From: Sterolibacterium sp. | GTDB lineage: Bacteria; Pseudomonadota; Gammaproteobacteria; Burkholderiales; Rhodocyclaceae | Assembly (NCBI GenBank): GCA_019105045.1 | Contig: JAHRWT010000100.1 | Location: 1 to 36,618, forward strand | Direction of reading: 5' to 3' | DNA: 36,618 nucleotides | Part shown: positions 34,389 through 36,618 of the stretch, piece by piece | Layout: the number at the start of each line of letters is the position of its first letter | Position numbering within the stretch: position 1 is the stretch's first letter | Program-made: the position numbers and the translations under genes | Notes under the pieces: model-generated | Told to the model about the DNA's origin: nothing | Database searches by the model: none | Seen by the model: only the letters and a program-made list of their open reading frames with translations

Positions 34389-35822
34389 ATGCTGCGCAAA
34401 ACGCGATTGGTGATCATCGGTGCCGGCAGTGCCGGCCTGTCGGCCTTGAAGGAAGCCCAGCGCACACTCGGCAACGACGAGCTGCTGCTGATCAATGATG
34501 GCCCTTACGGCACGACCTGCGCCCGCGTCGGCTGTATGCCGTCCAAGGCTTTGCTGGGGCCGGCCCATGCCTATGGCCGGCGGCGTTATCTGGCCGCCGT
34601 CGGCATCCAGGGCACGCAACAGTTGGCGGTCGATCTGCCGGCCCTGCTGCGCCACGTGCGCGGCTTGCGCGACCGTTTCAGCGCCGGTTCGATCGAACTG
34701 GCCCATGCCCTGGGAGAACGCAATCTGCAGGGCCGGCCGCGTTTTCTCAATGCCCATGCGCTGGAACTGAATGGCGAACGCATCGAATTCGAGGCTGCCA
34801 TCATCGCCACCGGCAGCCGGCCGCTGGTGCCGGCCCCCTGGCAGGCGCTGGGTCAGCGCGTGCTGACGTCCGATGATTTCTTCGAGCAGGAAAACCTGGG
34901 GCGGCGGGTGGCCGTGGTCGGTCTGGGCGCCATCGGCGTAGAACTTGGGCAGGCGCTGGCTCAGCTGGGTCTGGAGGTCATCGGCCTGACGCGGGCGGCG
35001 ACCGTCGCCGGCCTGCATGACCAGGATGTTTCGGACAGCCTGGTCGCGGCGTTGCGCCAGGACATGCAAGTGCTCACTGACGTGGATGTCGATCTGCAAG
35101 CGCTGGGGGAGCGGGCGGTGCGGGTCCAGGCCGGCGAGCAGCAGTTTGAAGTCGATTGGGTGCTGGCCAGCCTGGGGCGGCGGCCGAATCTGGAAGATCT
35201 CGGTCTGGAAAATCTGGGGGTGAGGCTCGATGCGCGCGGCATGCCGGCCTTCCATCCGCAGACCCTGCAGCTCGGCGAGTTGCCCATTTTCATTGCCGGC
35301 GACGTCAATGGTTTCCGTCCGCTGCTGCACGAAGCCGCCGACGAAGGGCGCATCGCCGCCTACCACGCCTTGCAGACCGACAGTCGCTGCCTGGGCCGCC
35401 GCGTGCCGTTGGGCATCGTATTTACCGAGCCGAATGCCGCGCAAGTGGGCGCTCACCCGGCTGAGCTGCGGAAGATGGATGTGGTTAGCGGCGAAGCCGA
35501 TTTTTCACGCCAGGGCCGCGCCCTCATGGAAGGACGCAATGCCGGTCGGCTGCGTGTCTATGCCCGTGCGCAGGATGGCCGATTGCTGGGCGCTCAGATC
35601 GTCGCCCCCGACGGCGAGCATCTGGCCCATCTGCTGGCCTGGGCCATTCAGCAAGGACTGACCGTCGATGAGGTGCTGCAACTGCCCGTTTATCATCCGG
35701 TGGTTGAAGAAGGCTTGCGCAGCGCCCTGCAAGCCCTGCGCCGCGTGCTCGGACAACAGCGTCAATTGCCTGATCTGCCGCTGTGCAGCGAGCCGGCCGC
35801 CTGGGCGCTGGGTGGGGATTGA
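34389..35822 (+). CDS. Dihydrolipoyl dehydrogenase-like pyridine nucleotide-disulfide oxidoreductase
   Basis: 477 residues from the ATG at 34389 (GGGAG upstream; a TTG at 34371 is less likely). FAD site RLVIIGAGSAGLSALKEA; redox disulfide CARVGC in TTCARVGCMPSKALL, the dihydrolipoyl/mercuric reductase pattern; AAIIATGSRPLVP; NAD site RVAVVGLGAIGVELGQALAQLG; second FAD segment LPIFIAGDVNGFRPLLHEAADEGRIAAYHAL; C-terminal dimer domain with the catalytic His-Glu in YHPVVEEGLRSAL. No lipoyl-dependent dehydrogenase genes lie nearby, so it may be a stand-alone family member rather than the E3 of pyruvate dehydrogenase. Confidence 0.88.
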   Translation: MLRKTRLVIIGAGSAGLSALKEAQRTLGNDELLLINDGPYGTTCARVGCMPSKALLGPAHAYGRRRYLAAVGIQGTQQLAVDLPALLRHVRGLRDRFSAGSIELAHALGERNLQGRPRFLNAHALELNGERIEFEAAIIATGSRPLVPAPWQALGQRVLTSDDFFEQENLGRRVAVVGLGAIGVELGQALAQLGLEVIGLTRAATVAGLHDQDVSDSLVAALRQDMQVLTDVDVDLQALGERAVRVQAGEQQFEVDWVLASLGRRPNLEDLGLENLGVRLDARGMPAFHPQTLQLGELPIFIAGDVNGFRPLLHEAADEGRIAAYHALQTDSRCLGRRVPLGIVFTEPNAAQVGAHPAELRKMDVVSGEADFSRQGRALMEGRNAGRLRVYARAQDGRLLGAQIVAPDGEHLAHLLAWAIQQGLTVDEVLQLPVYHPVVEEGLRSALQALRRVLGQQRQLPDLPLCSEPAAWALGGD

Positions 35823-35914
35823 ACACGGCTGATGCGTCTTGTCGTCCGGCGTTTCAGCGTGCGGCTTTCTGTCCTGGCAGGCATCGCTTGAAGCGAGCAC
35901 AGCCCAAAGAATGC

Positions 35915-36262
35915 TCAGGCCTTTTTGACGAACTCGGATTTGAGCGACAGGGCACCGATACCGTCGATCTTGCAGTCGATGTCGTGATCGCCTTCGACCA
36001 GGCGTATGCCCTTGGCCTTGGTGCCGACCTTGAGCGTGGTCGATGAGCCCTTGAGCCTGAGATCCTTGATGAGGGTCACCGTGTCGCCGTCCTTGAGCTC
36101 CACCCCATGGGCATCGCGCCAGACACGACCGATTTCATCGCCGGCTGTTTCAGGCGCGGCATCCCTGCTCCATTCGTGCGCGCATTCTGGGCAGATCAGC
36201 AGCGCGCCATCTTCGTAAGTGAATTCAGATTGGCAAAGGGGGCAGGGGGGCAATGCGCTCAT
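35915..36262 (-). CDS. yjdM: YjdM/PhnA family zinc-ribbon protein
   Basis: 115 residues from the ATG at 36262; the frame extends upstream but [14 protein letters not shown] is the family start. The N-terminal zinc ribbon has CPLC...CPEC (residues about 7-27), followed by the PhnA domain [59 protein letters not shown]. Named after the E. coli phn locus, but it does not take part in phosphonate breakdown in general. Its molecular role is unsettled. It is convergent with the flavoprotein gene; the 92-bp spacer has only a small imperfect hairpin. Confidence 0.94.
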   Translation of the reverse strand: MSALPPCPLCQSEFTYEDGALLICPECAHEWSRDAAPETAGDEIGRVWRDAHGVELKDGDTVTLIKDLRLKGSSTTLKVGTKAKGIRLVEGDHDIDCKIDGIGALSLKSEFVKKA

Positions 36263-36368
36263 GAAAAAACCTTGTCGCGTGAAAGCATGGAGCACTGCAT
36301 TCTAGCCCAGCCCCCTGTTGCCATTCCGTCATTCCGGCCATTCCAATCGGTCTCCTGTCGTCCCTGCA

Positions 36369-36618
36369 TCATTTCGTTGATTTGAGCGTTGATGGCGCTG
36401 CTGCTTGTGCGGACATCGTGCCGGTAGCGGGGTGGGGAAAACGCGTGCGCCGCATGAGGGCTTTTTCCAGTTCGGCGCCGAAGAAGACCAGCAGGCTGGC
36501 GGCGATGATCTTGAGCCAGGCCGACGGGCTCAGATCGGCGGAGCCGAAAATGGTTTGCAACAGCGGCAGGTAAGTGTAGGCCAGCTGCAAGGGAATGCAG
36601 GCGGCGATGGCCAGCAGG
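36369..36618 (-). CDS. P-type cation-transporting ATPase, C-terminal fragment cut by window end
   Basis: The frame runs into the right edge of the window. Visible about 82 residues give LLAIAACIPLQLAYTYLPLL, then QTIFGSADLSPSAWLKIIAA and SLLVFFGAELEKALMRR, followed by a polar tail. The motif of an extracytoplasmic YLP..Q..FG turn followed by a last membrane helix ending in ELEKA(L/I)xRR is typical of the cation-ATPase C-terminal domain of P2-type pumps. Catalytic domains are outside the window, so ion specificity is open. Confidence 0.75.
   Translation of the reverse strand, partial: LLAIAACIPLQLAYTYLPLLQTIFGSADLSPSAWLKIIAASLLVFFGAELEKALMRRTRFPHPATGTMSAQAAAPSTLKSTK

Overview
The window looks like a chromosomal segment of a GC-rich Gram-negative bacterium. 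A betaproteobacterium, possibly of the Rhodocyclales/Sterolibacterium type, is the best guess. This rests on gene content and order (mutM; ferredoxin-coaD-rsmD-M16 peptidase pair facing ftsY-ftsE-ftsX; a hemC-hemD-hemX-hemY cluster) and on the character of the proteins. No rRNA or species-level marker is present, so the taxonomy is inference.

Layout. 1-7.9 kb is core: the 3' part of mutM, then a leftward block (2[4Fe-4S] ferredoxin, coaD, rsmD, a catalytically dead and a catalytic M16 peptidase), then the rightward ftsY-ftsE-ftsX cell-envelope/division cluster. 8.1-10.6 kb is an accessory pocket directly downstream of tRNA-Ser(CGA). It holds a parDE toxin-antitoxin pair, a beheaded XRE-type regulator, an IS630-family element reduced to about 555 bp, a small membrane protein and a frameshifted coiled-coil gene. 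10.7-17.4 kb reads leftward: manC (GDP-mannose), then haem synthesis genes hemY, hemX, hemD and hemC, then a MarR-type repressor. 17.4-23.6 kb is a three-gene RND efflux operon divergent from the marR gene. The two share a spacer with a pair of mirror-image 18-bp operators laid over both promoters. 23.6-29.3 kb holds a fucosyltransferase-like protein, a GT9 heptosyltransferase-like protein, an rRNA guanine methyltransferase-like gene, hemJ, an atypical SDR and a 2Fe-2S/FAD/NAD reductase. 29.4-33.5 kb holds a SnoaL-like protein, gmd, fcl and galE, that is GDP-L-fucose and UDP-galactose supply. The right end has an orphan methyltransferase, a dihydrolipoyl-dehydrogenase-like flavoprotein, yjdM (phnA) and the C-terminus of a P-type cation ATPase cut by the window edge.

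Working together: manC -> gmd -> fcl form a complete route from mannose-1-phosphate to GDP-L-fucose. The fucosyltransferase-like protein at 23.6-24.5 kb is a candidate user, next to a heptosyltransferase-like gene, so LPS or surface-glycan decoration is the likely shared theme. HemC, HemD, HemX, HemY and HemJ cover several haem-pathway steps or accessory roles.

I did not find a clearly undescribed system. The most informative items are the twin MarR operators, the internally deleted IS630 element with its TA duplication, the frameshifted coiled-coil gene, the scattered GDP-fucose pathway with its candidate transferase, and short tandem repeats that recur in the gene spacers.
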